Shown: positions 26,434 through 33,725 of the stretch, one piece after another
Position numbering within the stretch: position 1 is the stretch's first letter
Layout of the letters: the number at the start of each line of letters is the position of its first letter
NCBI RefSeq assembly: GCF_000220985.1
Contig: NZ_AFRW01000025.1
Span: forward strand, 1 to 33,725
Length of the DNA stretch: 33,725 bases
Direction: 5' to 3'
Source of the DNA: Nesterenkonia sp. F
GTDB taxonomy: Bacteria > Actinomycetota > Actinomycetes > Actinomycetales > Micrococcaceae
Made by a program: the position numbers and the translations under genes
The notes under the pieces: generated by a model
Told to the model about the DNA's origin: nothing
Database searches by the model: none
What the model saw: the letters and a program-made list of their open reading frames with translations, nothing else

Positions 26434-27396
26434 TCAGAGGCGGGCGAGGGCGTCGAGGAGGATCGCCCAGAAGCGGTCGCGGTCGAGCCCCAGGGCCACG
26501 CGCGTCGTGCCGCCCGACGGCGCCTGCGGACGAAGATCGGCCACAGTCATCCCGGTGGTGTGCTCGCCGTGGAGTTCGACGGCGACCGGGGCGGTCACCG
26601 TCTGCAGCAGACCGGGCTCGACGAGCTCGGCGATCGTGCAGGCGTCGTGCAGCGGGGCGGCGGCGAAGCCCTGCGCCGCACGATAGTTCCGCCCGAAGGC
26701 GCCCAGCAGATCAGCCATGGCCGCGCCGACGTCGGTGCCCAGCTCCGCGCAGGCCGCCACGATCTGCTCGTCGGCGACGGCCTGGTGGGTCGCGTCGAGA
26801 CCGACCATCGTCAGCGGCCAGTCCTGGTCGAAGACGACGTCGGCCGCCTCGGGGTCCACGTGGATGTTGAACTCGGCCGCCGGGGTCACGTTGCCGCCGC
26901 GACAGGCCCCGCCCATGAGCACCACCTCCCGCACACGCTCGACGATCCGCGGCTCGCGACGCACGGCGGCGGCGATGTTCGTCAGCGGGCCGGTGGGCAC
27001 CAGCGTCACCGTGCTGGCCGGCCGGTCCATCACCTCGGCGATGATCCGGTCGACGGCGTGCTCCGCGCGGGCTGCGCGCGACGGCGCCGGCAGCGTCACG
27101 CCGTCGAGCCCGGACTCGCCGTGGATGTCGGCGGCGACCTGCAGCTCGCGGGTCAGCGGGCGCTGGCAGCCGGCGTGGACGTCGACGTCCTCGGCCCCGG
27201 CGAGCGCCAGCGTGGCCAGCGCGTTGGCGGTGACCTTCTCCAGCGTCTGGTTGCCGGCGACGGTGGTCACCGACAGCACCCGGATCTCCGGACTGCCCAG
27301 CGCCAGCAGCAGTGCGACGACGTCGTCGTGGCCGGGGTCGCAGTCCAGGATGATGTCGGTGGTCTCGGCCGCGGCGTCGGTCGTCTCGGTCGGCAT
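26434..27396 (-). CDS. Ribonucleoside hydrolase (inosine-uridine preferring family)
   Basis: This 320-aa enzyme cleaves the N-glycosidic bond of ribonucleosides for base and ribose salvage. DCDPGHDDVVALL (18-30) is the family's calcium-binding and catalytic aspartate cluster. VTLVPTGPLTNIA, VVLMGGACRGGNVTPAAEFNIHVDPEAA and the late PLHDACTIA segment complete the active site. Length is standard (310-330). The start at 27396 is chosen for the strong GGAGGA just upstream; in-frame codons at 27411 and 27438 lack one. Purine versus pyrimidine preference cannot be judged. A long inverted repeat separates it from the upstream regulator gene, so it probably has its own promoter. Confidence 0.92.
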   Translation of the reverse strand: MPTETTDAAAETTDIILDCDPGHDDVVALLLALGSPEIRVLSVTTVAGNQTLEKVTANALATLALAGAEDVDVHAGCQRPLTRELQVAADIHGESGLDGVTLPAPSRAARAEHAVDRIIAEVMDRPASTVTLVPTGPLTNIAAAVRREPRIVERVREVVLMGGACRGGNVTPAAEFNIHVDPEAADVVFDQDWPLTMVGLDATHQAVADEQIVAACAELGTDVGAAMADLLGAFGRNYRAAQGFAAAPLHDACTIAELVEPGLLQTVTAPVAVELHGEHTTGMTVADLRPQAPSGGTTRVALGLDRDRFWAILLDALARL

Positions 27397-27442
27397 GGCA
27401 GGTTCCTCCATCGGCTCGGGCGGGGCGTCGATCTCCATCCTC

Positions 27443-27515
27443 CATCGAGTGGGCGATGTGTCGAGGTTCTGCCCGGCGAAAAGCCCCGAAACCTCGACAC
27501 ATCGCCCGCTCGATG
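27443..27515. terminator. Very long inverted repeat between regulator and nucleoside hydrolase genes
   Basis: Arms of 26 nt at 27443-27468 and 27490-27515 are complementary at 25 positions, the exception being a wobble-compatible T/C difference, with a 21-nt loop. No U-tract follows on either strand. The arms include GTGTCGAGGTT and its complement. It lies 22 nt after the Lrp-type gene's stop, and 47 nt before the nucleoside hydrolase start. Confidence 0.8.
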
Positions 27516-27537
27516 CCCGGAGTCGCGGCCTGGATGC

Positions 27538-28419
27538 TCAGATCGCCCGCGAGTAGTCCTCCTTGAGCGTCTGCAGGTGGAACCAGGTCTCCATCCCGGC
27601 CACGCCCGCGAGCCCCTTGAGCTCGTCGAGCCGGGCGAAGACCTCTCCCGGCACTCCGGAGCTGAGCGTGGCGACGAGGTCGAAGGCGCCGATGGTCAGC
27701 GCGGCGAACTCGGCCTCGGGCCAGCCCATGAGGCGGTCGATCACCGCCTGGTCGTCGGCGCCGAGGTGCAGACCCACTCCGACTTTGGTGCGTCCGGCCC
27801 GGGCGGTGTGGGTGACCACCGCGCTGATCCGCAGGATCCGACTGTCCACCATGCGCCGCACCCTCGCGCGGACCGCCGTCGGCGAGAGCCGCACGCGGGC
27901 GGCCAGGTCGCGGTAGCTCATCCGGCCGTCATGGCGCAGCAGCTCCACCAGCTCGCTGTCGATGGCGTCGATGCGCCCGCCGCCGCCGTAGTCGGAGACG
28001 AAGGATCCGCGCAGGATGTCGTTGTAGAGCACAGTGGAGATCCGGGCGACCTGCTCGAAGCTGCGGATCCAGGCGAGCACGTCGAAGAGGGCGTCCTGGT
28101 CGGCGGCACGCACCTCCACCACCAGATCCTGGGCCCCGGAGATCGCCGAGACCAGCGGGATGTCGTCGCGGCCGCGCAGATGCTCGATGACCTCGCTCAG
28201 CTCGCCGCGGCCGGCGATCGAGACGTGCGCCGAGCAGGTCTCGCCGAGGAACGCCGGATCGGCGGCGGCGACGATGCGCACCCGGCCGGACTCGGTGAGC
28301 GCCTTGAGCCGTGCGGAGACGGTTCCGCGCGGCACTCCGAGCCGTGCGGCGAGCGCGCTGTAGCTGGCGCGGCCGTCGTCCTGCAGCGCGGCGATGAGCT
28401 CGTCGTCGATGGTCGACAT
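27538..28419 (-). CDS. Lrp/AsnC-family transcriptional regulator with two AsnC modules
   Basis: At 293 aa this protein is twice the usual Lrp length because the module is duplicated. Module 1 (about 1-140) starts with IDDELIAALQDDGRASYSAL and the helix-turn-helix LGVPRGTVSARLKAL. Module 2 (about 148-293) starts with IDSELVELLRHDGRMSYRDL and the helix-turn-helix RLSPTAVRARVRRMV. Each is followed by an alpha/beta RAM-like ligand-binding domain. GGAGGGAGG precedes ATG 28419. It is transcribed divergently from the amino-acid oxidase operon, across a 285-bp region holding two palindromes, so it most likely controls that operon in response to an amino acid. Activator or repressor role is open, though one palindrome sits at an activator-like position. 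Confidence 0.93.
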   Translation of the reverse strand: MSTIDDELIAALQDDGRASYSALAARLGVPRGTVSARLKALTESGRVRIVAAADPAFLGETCSAHVSIAGRGELSEVIEHLRGRDDIPLVSAISGAQDLVVEVRAADQDALFDVLAWIRSFEQVARISTVLYNDILRGSFVSDYGGGGRIDAIDSELVELLRHDGRMSYRDLAARVRLSPTAVRARVRRMVDSRILRISAVVTHTARAGRTKVGVGLHLGADDQAVIDRLMGWPEAEFAALTIGAFDLVATLSSGVPGEVFARLDELKGLAGVAGMETWFHLQTLKEDYSRAI

Positions 28420-28476
28420 CGCCTGGTCCTCCCTCCGAGCGCGGGATCCGCCGAATTCAGCACGATCCGGCATCGA

Positions 28477-28494
28477 GCATGACATAAATCATGC
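28477..28494. promoter_or_regulatory. Palindrome GCATGA-N6-TCATGC near the regulator start
   Basis: Perfect 6-bp arms around a 6-nt AT-rich spacer lie 58 nt upstream of the Lrp-type gene, in the AT-richest part of this intergenic region. Candidate autoregulatory operator. Confidence 0.45.
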
Positions 28495-28512
28495 GTGAGG
28501 CACCGACCACGC

Positions 28513-28563
28513 CTGTTCAGTGAACAGTCAGCGATGAACACCTCCAGATCTGAAGCATATGAT
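28513..28563 (+). promoter_or_regulatory. Operator palindrome and promoter of the amino-acid oxidase operon
   Basis: CTGTTCAGTGAACAG (28513-28527) is a perfect 15-bp palindrome. It is followed by a promoter with TGAACA (28535-28540), a 17-nt spacer and TATGAT (28558-28563). The palindrome centre is about 50 nt before the predicted start near 28570, and TGAACA repeats its half-site. Confidence 0.6.
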
Positions 28564-28704
28564 GACCTCTGCTGACGATCCATCATTGCTGTGTGAGGTG
28601 CGCCTCAGTACATTCGTCTCCTGACCCCGCATCGCAGGATGCATCCGTCTGTCCGCACCGCAGACCGTCCTGCCTCCCCCGATCGCCCGAAGGATGAGGA
28701 TGCC

Positions 28705-30396
28705 ATGACCGAGACCGCCCCGGACCACGCCGCCGCCGAAGAGACTCCGCCGCTGACCATGTTCAGCCCCGACTTCCCCTTCAGCTACGACCACTTCCTG
28801 GACTCCCCGGAGGGCCTGGGCCGCGTGCCCGAGGAAGTCCGCGGCACCGAGGTCGCCGTCGTCGGCGCCGGCCTGGCCGGCATCGTCGCCGCCTACGAGC
28901 TGATGAAGATGGGCCTGAAGCCGGTGATCCACGAGGCCGGCGAGATCGGCGGCCGGCTGAAGTCGCAGGCCTTCGACGGCGCCCCGGACTGCGTGGTCGA
29001 CCTCGGCGGCATGCGTTTCCCCAGCACCGGCCGGGCCTTCTACCACTACGTCGACCTGCTCGGCCTCGAGACCCGCGAGTTCCCGAACCCGCTGTCGCCG
29101 GCGACGCCCTCGACGGTCATCGACCTGGCCGACGAGGGAGAGCCCACCTACGCCGAGACCGAGGACCAGCTGCCGGCCTTCTACCGGGAGGTCGCCGAGG
29201 CCTGGAAGCAGGCGCTGCGCGACGAGGCGGAGATCGACGCCGTCCAGGACGCCATCCGCCGCCGCGACGCCGCCGAGCTCAAGCGGCTCTGGAACGAGCT
29301 GGTCGCCCGCTTCGACGACGAGTCCTTCTACGGCTTCATCTCCGGCTCGGAGGCCTTCCGGAAGCTGAGCTGGAAGCATATCGAGACCTTCGGCCAGGTC
29401 GGCTTCGGCTCCGGCGGCTGGGACACCGACTTCCCCAATTCGGTGCTCGAGGTGCTGCGCGTGGTCTTCACCGACGCCGACGACGACCACCACGGCATCG
29501 TCGGCGGCGCCCAGCGCCTGCCCGAGTCGCTGTGGCGCCACGCCCCCGAGGACATCGTCCACTGGCCGGCGGGCACCTCGCTGGAGTCGCTGCACCGCGG
29601 CGCCCCGCGCGGGGCGGTCACCGGCATTCACCGCGGCGTCGAGGGCGGGGTGACGATCACCGAGAAGTGGGGCCGCACCGTCGAGTACGCCGCCGCCGTG
29701 GTCACCTGCCAGTCCTGGCTGCTCTCCACGCGCATCGACACCGACGAGGAGCTGTTCTCCCCGCGGATGTGGAACGCCATCGAGAAGAGCCACTACATGC
29801 TCTCCTCGAAGACCTTCGTGATGGTCGACCGCCCCTTCTGGCGCGACACCGACCCGCAGACCGGCCGCGATGCGATGTCGATGACGCTCACCGACCGGCT
29901 GCCGCGGGCGACGTACCTGCTCGACGAGGGCCCGGACAAGCCCGCGGCGATCCTGCTCTCCTACACCTGGAACGACGACGCGCTGAAGTGGCTGCCGCTG
30001 GACGCCGACGAGCGCACCCGGCTGATGCTGCACTCGCTGCACAAGATCTACCCGCATCTGGACATCGGCCGGCACATCATCGGCCAGCCGATCACCGTCT
30101 CCTGGGAGGCGGACCCGAACTTCATGGGCGCCTTCAAGAACAACCTGCCCGGCCACTACCGCTACCAGGAGCGGCTGTTCAACCACTTCGTCCAGCGCGA
30201 TCTGCCCGAGCATCAGCGCGGGATCTTCCTAGCCGGCGACGACATCTCCTTCACCGCCGGTTGGGCCGACGGCGCGGTCACCACCGCGCTGAACGCCGTC
30301 TGGGGCGTGATGGACCACCTGGGCGGGGCGACGTCGGCGTCGAACCCCGGCCCCGGCGACCAGTGGGACGAGCTCAAGCCCGTCGCCCTCGACTGA
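28705..30396 (+). CDS. Flavin amine oxidase family protein, amino-acid 2-monooxygenase/oxidase-like
   Basis: This 563-aa FAD enzyme has the length and layout of the tryptophan/lysine/arginine 2-monooxygenase and L-amino-acid oxidase group. The dinucleotide motif GAGLAG (54-59) is followed by the ribose-binding Glu77 and the flavin-contacting [12 protein letters not shown] carries Arg104, which in this group binds the substrate carboxylate. The C-terminal [28 protein letters not shown] is the flavin signature of IaaM-like enzymes. It should oxidise an L-amino acid to an amide plus CO2 or to a keto acid. A ureohydrolase 55 nt downstream makes arginine (giving 4-guanidinobutyramide) an attractive substrate, but that is inference. 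ATG 28705 has GAGGA close upstream; the leader is about 135 nt. Confidence 0.85.
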   Translation: MTETAPDHAAAEETPPLTMFSPDFPFSYDHFLDSPEGLGRVPEEVRGTEVAVVGAGLAGIVAAYELMKMGLKPVIHEAGEIGGRLKSQAFDGAPDCVVDLGGMRFPSTGRAFYHYVDLLGLETREFPNPLSPATPSTVIDLADEGEPTYAETEDQLPAFYREVAEAWKQALRDEAEIDAVQDAIRRRDAAELKRLWNELVARFDDESFYGFISGSEAFRKLSWKHIETFGQVGFGSGGWDTDFPNSVLEVLRVVFTDADDDHHGIVGGAQRLPESLWRHAPEDIVHWPAGTSLESLHRGAPRGAVTGIHRGVEGGVTITEKWGRTVEYAAAVVTCQSWLLSTRIDTDEELFSPRMWNAIEKSHYMLSSKTFVMVDRPFWRDTDPQTGRDAMSMTLTDRLPRATYLLDEGPDKPAAILLSYTWNDDALKWLPLDADERTRLMLHSLHKIYPHLDIGRHIIGQPITVSWEADPNFMGAFKNNLPGHYRYQERLFNHFVQRDLPEHQRGIFLAGDDISFTAGWADGAVTTALNAVWGVMDHLGGATSASNPGPGDQWDELKPVALD

Positions 30397-30451
30397 GCCC
30401 GACCGCATCCCCTCTCCACCGTCGCGATCCCCGCGGCGACGAAAGGACACC

Positions 30452-31417
30452 ATGACTGACCACACTCCCTCCCCTGTCGGCCCGCGCGACAGCTCGGCCA
30501 CCCCGCGCTACGCCGGCCATGCGAACTTCGCCCTGCTGCCGGGCCTGGACGAGGTCGGCCGCGCCGACGTCGCCGTCGTCGGCGTGCCCTTCGACTCCGG
30601 CGTCAGCTACCGTCCGGGCGCGCGCTTCGGCCCGTCCCACGTCCGCGACGCCTCCCGGCTGCTGCGGCCCTACAACCCCGCCCAGGACGTCTCACCCTTC
30701 GCGGTGCAGCAGGTCGCCGACGCCGGCGACCTGATCGCCAACCCCTTCGACCTCGACGAGGCGATCGAGGCGGTGGCGACCGGCTCCCGCGAGCTGCTGG
30801 AGCGGGCCGGGAAGCTGGTGACCATCGGCGGCGACCACACCATCGCCTATCCCCTGCTGCGCACCATGGCGTCGACGCACGGCCCGGTCGCGGTGCTGCA
30901 CGCCGATGCGCATCTGGACACCTGGGACACCTACTTCGGCGCCCCGGTCACCCACGGCACCCCGTTCCGCCGCGCCTCGGAGGACGGGTTCATCGACCTG
31001 ACCGCCAGCGCGCATCTGGGCACCCGCGGCCCGCTGTACGGCAAGGGCGACCTCGACGACGACGCGCGCCTGGGCTTCGAGATCACCTCCAGCGAGTTCA
31101 TCGAAGAGCACGGCGTGCCGGCCGCCGTCGCCCGGCTGCGCGAGCGCCTCGGCGACAAGCCAGTCTACCTCTCCATCGACGTCGACGTCATGGACCCGGC
31201 CCACGCCCCGGGCACCGGGACCCCGGAGGCCGGGGGGCTGACCAGCCGGGAGATGCTGCGCATCATCCGCTCGCTGACCGACCTCAATATCGTCGGAGCC
31301 GACGTCGTCGAGGTCTCCCCGGCCTACGACCACGCCCAGATCACCGGCGTCGCCGCCAGCCACCTGGTCTACGAGCTCGTCTCGGCGATGGGCCGTCGGA
31401 CGCAGGACGAGGATTGA
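30452..31417 (+). CDS. Agmatinase-family ureohydrolase (agmatinase or guanidinobutyrase)
   Basis: This 321-aa binuclear manganese hydrolase releases urea from a guanidino compound. Metal ligands are visible: His129 in IGGDHT, Asp152/His154/Asp156 in [14 protein letters not shown], and Asp243/Asp245 in [19 protein letters not shown]. The block following HLDT, with THGTPFRRA, is of the agmatinase/guanidinobutyrase branch rather than arginase. GAAAGGA at 30441-30447 marks the start. It is the second gene of the oxidase operon, and its stop codon lies just before the permease start. Substrate candidates are agmatine and 4-guanidinobutyrate, giving putrescine or GABA plus urea; context slightly favours the latter. 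Confidence 0.9.
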   Translation: MTDHTPSPVGPRDSSATPRYAGHANFALLPGLDEVGRADVAVVGVPFDSGVSYRPGARFGPSHVRDASRLLRPYNPAQDVSPFAVQQVADAGDLIANPFDLDEAIEAVATGSRELLERAGKLVTIGGDHTIAYPLLRTMASTHGPVAVLHADAHLDTWDTYFGAPVTHGTPFRRASEDGFIDLTASAHLGTRGPLYGKGDLDDDARLGFEITSSEFIEEHGVPAAVARLRERLGDKPVYLSIDVDVMDPAHAPGTGTPEAGGLTSREMLRIIRSLTDLNIVGADVVEVSPAYDHAQITGVAASHLVYELVSAMGRRTQDED

Positions 31418-31422
31418 TCGCC

Positions 31423-32766
31423 ATGACCTCGACGCGCACCGCACGGGCCGCTCCGCGGTTCATCATCCCCTCGCTGATCGGCGTCGCCCTGTTCATGGTG
31501 CCGGTCCCCTCCCCCGACGGCTCGATCACCATCCCGGTGGCCGTCCTCGCCGACACGGCGGGATCGCTGCTGAGCGACGTCATGCCCTACCTGATGGTCG
31601 GGCTGATGGCCGTCTCGGCGGCGGGCACTGCAGTGCACATGGTCTTCGCCCCGGCGTTCATGGAGCGCTCGGCGACGCTGCGCACGCTGTTCCGCAGCAC
31701 CGTCTCCTGGCTGGTGATCCGCGTCGTCGGCCTGATCGTCGGCGCGATGACGCTCTGGCAGATCGGTCCGGAGTGGCTCTGGGGCGAGGACACCGGCCAG
31801 GTGATCTTCGACCTCGCCGCCCTGCTGGTCACCGTGTTCTTCTTCGCCGGGCTGCTGCTGCCGCTGCTGCTGAACTTCGGGCTCATCGAGTTCGCCGGCG
31901 CGCTGATGAACAAGATCATGCGCCCGCTGTTCACCGTGCCCGGCCGCTCCTCCATCGACAGCCTGGCCTCCTGGTTCGGCGACGCGATCATCGGCGTGCT
32001 GATGACCAGCCAGCAGTACGAGCACGGCTACTACACCCGGCGCGAGGCCGCGGTGCTGGGCACCACGTTCAACGTGGTCTCGCTGACCTTCACCATCGTG
32101 GTCATGGGCTACCTGGGGCTGGAGCACATGTTCCTGGGCTTCTACGGCACCATCGTGGTCGCCGGGCTGGTCGCGGCGATGATCATGCCGCGGATCCCGC
32201 CGCTGTCCCGATTCCCGGACGTCTACATCGACGGCACGCCGCGCCGTGCGCAGGAGAGCACCGAGGAGCAGGGCCCGCTGCTGCGGCGCGCCTGGCGCGG
32301 CGCCCTCGAGCGGGCCTCGATCGCGCTGCCCGGCGAGACGGTCAAACGCGGCCTGTCCAACGTGCTGGAGATGTGGATCGGCGTGCTGCCGGTGATCATG
32401 GCCGTGGGCACGCTCGCGGTCGTCGTCGCCGAGCACACGCCGGTGTTCACCTGGCTGGGCACTCCCTTCGTGCCGGTGCTGGAGGCGATGCAGGTGCCCG
32501 AGGCCAAGGCCGCCTCGGAGACGATGCTCATCGGCTTCACCGACATGCTGCTCCCCTCGGTGATCGCCATGGACATCACCTCGGAGATGACCCGGTTCAT
32601 CATCGGCTGCCTGTCGATCACCCAGCTGATCTACATGTCCGAGGTCGGCGGCATGCTGCTGGCCTCCAGCCTGCCGGTGACGTTCCGCCACCTGGTGGTG
32701 GTCTTCCTCGAGCGCACGGTGATCACCCTGCCGGTGATCGTGCTCTGCGCCCATATCCTCTACTGA
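31423..32766 (+). CDS. YjiH-family membrane protein with nucleoside-recognition (Gate) domain, putative permease
   Basis: This 447-aa protein has about ten hydrophobic helices in two halves, each with a Gate-type segment. The first is around LLLNFGLIEFAGALMNKIMRPLF with SWFGDAIIGVLMTSQQYE. The second spans LSNVLEMWIGVLPVIMAVG through GFTDMLLPSVIAMDITSEMTRF. YjiH proteins are uncharacterised membrane proteins thought to transport small organic solutes. ATG 31423 is chosen with GAGGA at 31409-31413; a TTG at 31414 overlapping the ureohydrolase stop is less likely. Only five nucleotides separate the genes, so it belongs to the oxidase-ureohydrolase operon and may import its amino acid or guanidino substrate. 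Confidence 0.85.
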   Translation: MTSTRTARAAPRFIIPSLIGVALFMVPVPSPDGSITIPVAVLADTAGSLLSDVMPYLMVGLMAVSAAGTAVHMVFAPAFMERSATLRTLFRSTVSWLVIRVVGLIVGAMTLWQIGPEWLWGEDTGQVIFDLAALLVTVFFFAGLLLPLLLNFGLIEFAGALMNKIMRPLFTVPGRSSIDSLASWFGDAIIGVLMTSQQYEHGYYTRREAAVLGTTFNVVSLTFTIVVMGYLGLEHMFLGFYGTIVVAGLVAAMIMPRIPPLSRFPDVYIDGTPRRAQESTEEQGPLLRRAWRGALERASIALPGETVKRGLSNVLEMWIGVLPVIMAVGTLAVVVAEHTPVFTWLGTPFVPVLEAMQVPEAKAASETMLIGFTDMLLPSVIAMDITSEMTRFIIGCLSITQLIYMSEVGGMLLASSLPVTFRHLVVVFLERTVITLPVIVLCAHILY

Positions 32767-32777
32767 GGAGGCTGGGC

Positions 32778-32835
32778 CTGGCCGCGTTCGGAGCGCCGGG
32801 ACCTTCAGGAGCTCCGAGGATCCGAGCGCGGCCAG
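32778..32835. terminator. Bidirectional terminator-like inverted repeat after the permease gene
   Basis: CTGGCCGCGTTCGGA (32778-32792) pairs with TCCGAGCGCGGCCAG (32821-32835), one position being a G-U wobble, and an inner CGGAGC/GCTCCG pair is possible. It lies at the convergent junction and overlaps the last codons of the minus-strand cyclase gene. Confidence 0.65.
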
Positions 32836-33527
32836 CCGACGGCACGCACCGGCGCGCCGTCGGCCTCGGCCAGCGGCAGCGGGATGATCCCGACCTGGTG
32901 GATCCCCGGGCCCAGCTCGCGCAGGCGGCAGAGGTTCTCCACGAGCAGCCCGTCGCGGCCGAGGACGAGCTGGTGCGCCGCGAAGACACCCTCCGGGCCG
33001 GCGTCGCCGGTTCCCTGAGGCTCCGGCGTCGTCGGGTCCGGGCTCAGCGCATCGGTGCCGAGCACGCGCATCCCGCGGGACCAGAGCAGCTCGGCGGCCT
33101 CAGCACTCAGCGCCGGATGCCGCAGGGCGAGCTCAGTGCCGAAATGCCGGTCCCAGCCGAAGGCCAGCAGGACCCGAGGCGGCAGCGGTTCACGGGGGCC
33201 GAGGAGCGCGGCGAGCGCATGCTCGAGGCGCCCGGCGGAGATCAGCTCGCCGGGCGCGGCGTCGAGCGGCAGCACCAGCGCCGGTCCGATCAGCTCCTCG
33301 AGGGCGATCTCCGAGGTGGTGCGCCCGCCGCCGATGCTGTGGCACGGGGCGTCGACGTGCGTGCCGGTGTGCGAGCCGCAGGCCAGCCGCTCGACGGCGA
33401 CGCCGTCGGCGGCCAGCGTCAGCGCCGGAGCCCGGGTCACCTCCGGATCGCCCGGGTAGACCATCATCCCCGCACGGATCGGTCGGCTGAGGTCGATCGC
33501 TCCGGTCCCGACGTCCCCGGGCCTCAT
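32805..33527 (-). CDS. Cyclase-family metal-dependent hydrolase (kynurenine formamidase-like)
   Basis: This 240-aa protein belongs to the cyclase/KynB family of metal-dependent amidohydrolases. The signature HTGTHVDAPCH supplies the zinc or manganese ligands, preceded by the family opening IDLSRPIRAGMMVYPGDPEV. It is completed by LLAFGWDRHF and by RGMRVLGTDALSPDP in the second half. Length fits single-domain members (210-260). Known reactions are N-formylkynurenine hydrolysis and isatin or lactone opening; which applies here is not evident. The start at 33527 overlaps the preceding gene's stop by ATGA, with GGGAGGGG upstream, so it is coupled to the dihydrodipicolinate-synthase-like gene. The longer in-frame extension is a shadow of that gene. 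Confidence 0.88.
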   Translation of the reverse strand: MRPGDVGTGAIDLSRPIRAGMMVYPGDPEVTRAPALTLAADGVAVERLACGSHTGTHVDAPCHSIGGGRTTSEIALEELIGPALVLPLDAAPGELISAGRLEHALAALLGPREPLPPRVLLAFGWDRHFGTELALRHPALSAEAAELLWSRGMRVLGTDALSPDPTTPEPQGTGDAGPEGVFAAHQLVLGRDGLLVENLCRLRELGPGIHQVGIIPLPLAEADGAPVRAVGWPRSDPRSS

Positions 33528-33725
33528 CCCAGCCCCTCCCCGGCCAGGCCGCAGGCCTCGACGACCTCCGCGGCCCGGCGCCGCGCGGCCGCATCCGGAC
33601 CCTGCAGCGGGGCCGGGAGACTGTTCCCCGGCACCAGGGACAGCTGCTCGGCGAGCGCGACGGTGCCCCGCAGGCTGCCGCCGCAGGCGGCGAAGAGCTC
33701 CCACACCGGGGCGAGCCGGTCGGCG
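33524..33725 (-). CDS. Dihydrodipicolinate synthase/N-acetylneuraminate lyase-family protein, C-terminal end
   Basis: Only the last 66 codons of this gene are in the window; it continues past the right edge. The visible helices (LAPVWELFAACGGSLRGTV, then LPAPLQGPDAAARRRAAEVV) match the C-terminal helical region of DapA-family aldolases. The Schiff-base lysine would be outside. Its stop overlaps the cyclase start by ATGA, indicating one operon. In this superfamily, members paired with cyclase-type hydrolases usually act on keto-acid catabolites rather than in lysine synthesis. The family call rests on a short segment and is tentative. Confidence 0.55.
   Translation of the reverse strand, partial: ADRLAPVWELFAACGGSLRGTVALAEQLSLVPGNSLPAPLQGPDAAARRRAAEVVEACGLAGEGLG

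Noticed and set aside
26368-30213. Long frames opposite the nucleoside hydrolase/Lrp genes (plus) and the flavoprotein (minus)
   Set aside because: His/Gly/Asp/Val-rich antisense readings without motifs or starts.

Overview
This 33.7-kb window is very GC-rich chromosomal DNA. Third codon positions are almost all G/C, genes start at ATG or GTG behind GGAG-type ribosome binding sites, and -10 boxes read TAGAAT or TATAAT. This fits a free-living actinobacterium. The gene set (GntR-controlled inositol-type genes, hydroxamate siderophore genes, tandem glycine riboswitch) suggests Micrococcales, possibly near Brachybacterium, but that placement is inference. I see no insertion sequence, prophage, CRISPR array, tRNA or rRNA. 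The window holds 24 protein genes; the first and last run off the edges.

Region 1 (1-7830) is a cyclitol/sugar oxidation block. The plus strand carries the end of a sugar-porter MFS transporter, a Gfo/Idh/MocA dehydrogenase, a TIM-barrel isomerase/epimerase and a tautomerase-fold protein. The minus strand carries a GntR regulator, iolB, an iolG-like dehydrogenase and an IolW-like dehydrogenase. A perfect palindrome in front of the regulator matches the corynebacterial IolR operator consensus. Region 2 (7829-10647) has an unknown small membrane protein overlapping a Cys-type PdxK/ThiD kinase, a 0.7-kb stretch without a convincing gene but with hairpins and an 11-bp tandem repeat, and an orphan LuxR-type response regulator that looks leaderless.

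Region 3 (10661-15917, minus) is a translationally coupled three-gene hydroxamate siderophore operon: PLP decarboxylase, amine N-monooxygenase, and a fused GNAT acyltransferase/IucA-IucC synthetase. Together they supply all four steps of a desferrioxamine-type pathway. Region 4 (16218-18025) has an acyl-CoA dehydrogenase (with a CRP-type palindrome on its promoter) and a RibD/DHFR-fold protein. Region 5 (18044-22616, minus) is gcvP-gcvT behind a tandem glycine riboswitch; gcvH is missing. Region 6 (22677-26340) has a DUF368 (PopT-type) lipid-carrier transporter, a GltS-like symporter, and a secreted polyester-hydrolase/cutinase homologue without cysteines.

Region 7 (26434-33725) has a nucleoside hydrolase, a two-module Lrp/AsnC regulator, and, divergent from it, an amino-acid 2-monooxygenase/oxidase-like flavoprotein, an agmatinase-family ureohydrolase and a YjiH-type permease. 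This looks like an amino-acid or guanidino-compound catabolic module. It ends with a cyclase/kynurenine-formamidase-like gene coupled to a dihydrodipicolinate-synthase-family gene cut by the window end. Most gene junctions carry long inverted repeats that look like terminators without a U-tract.
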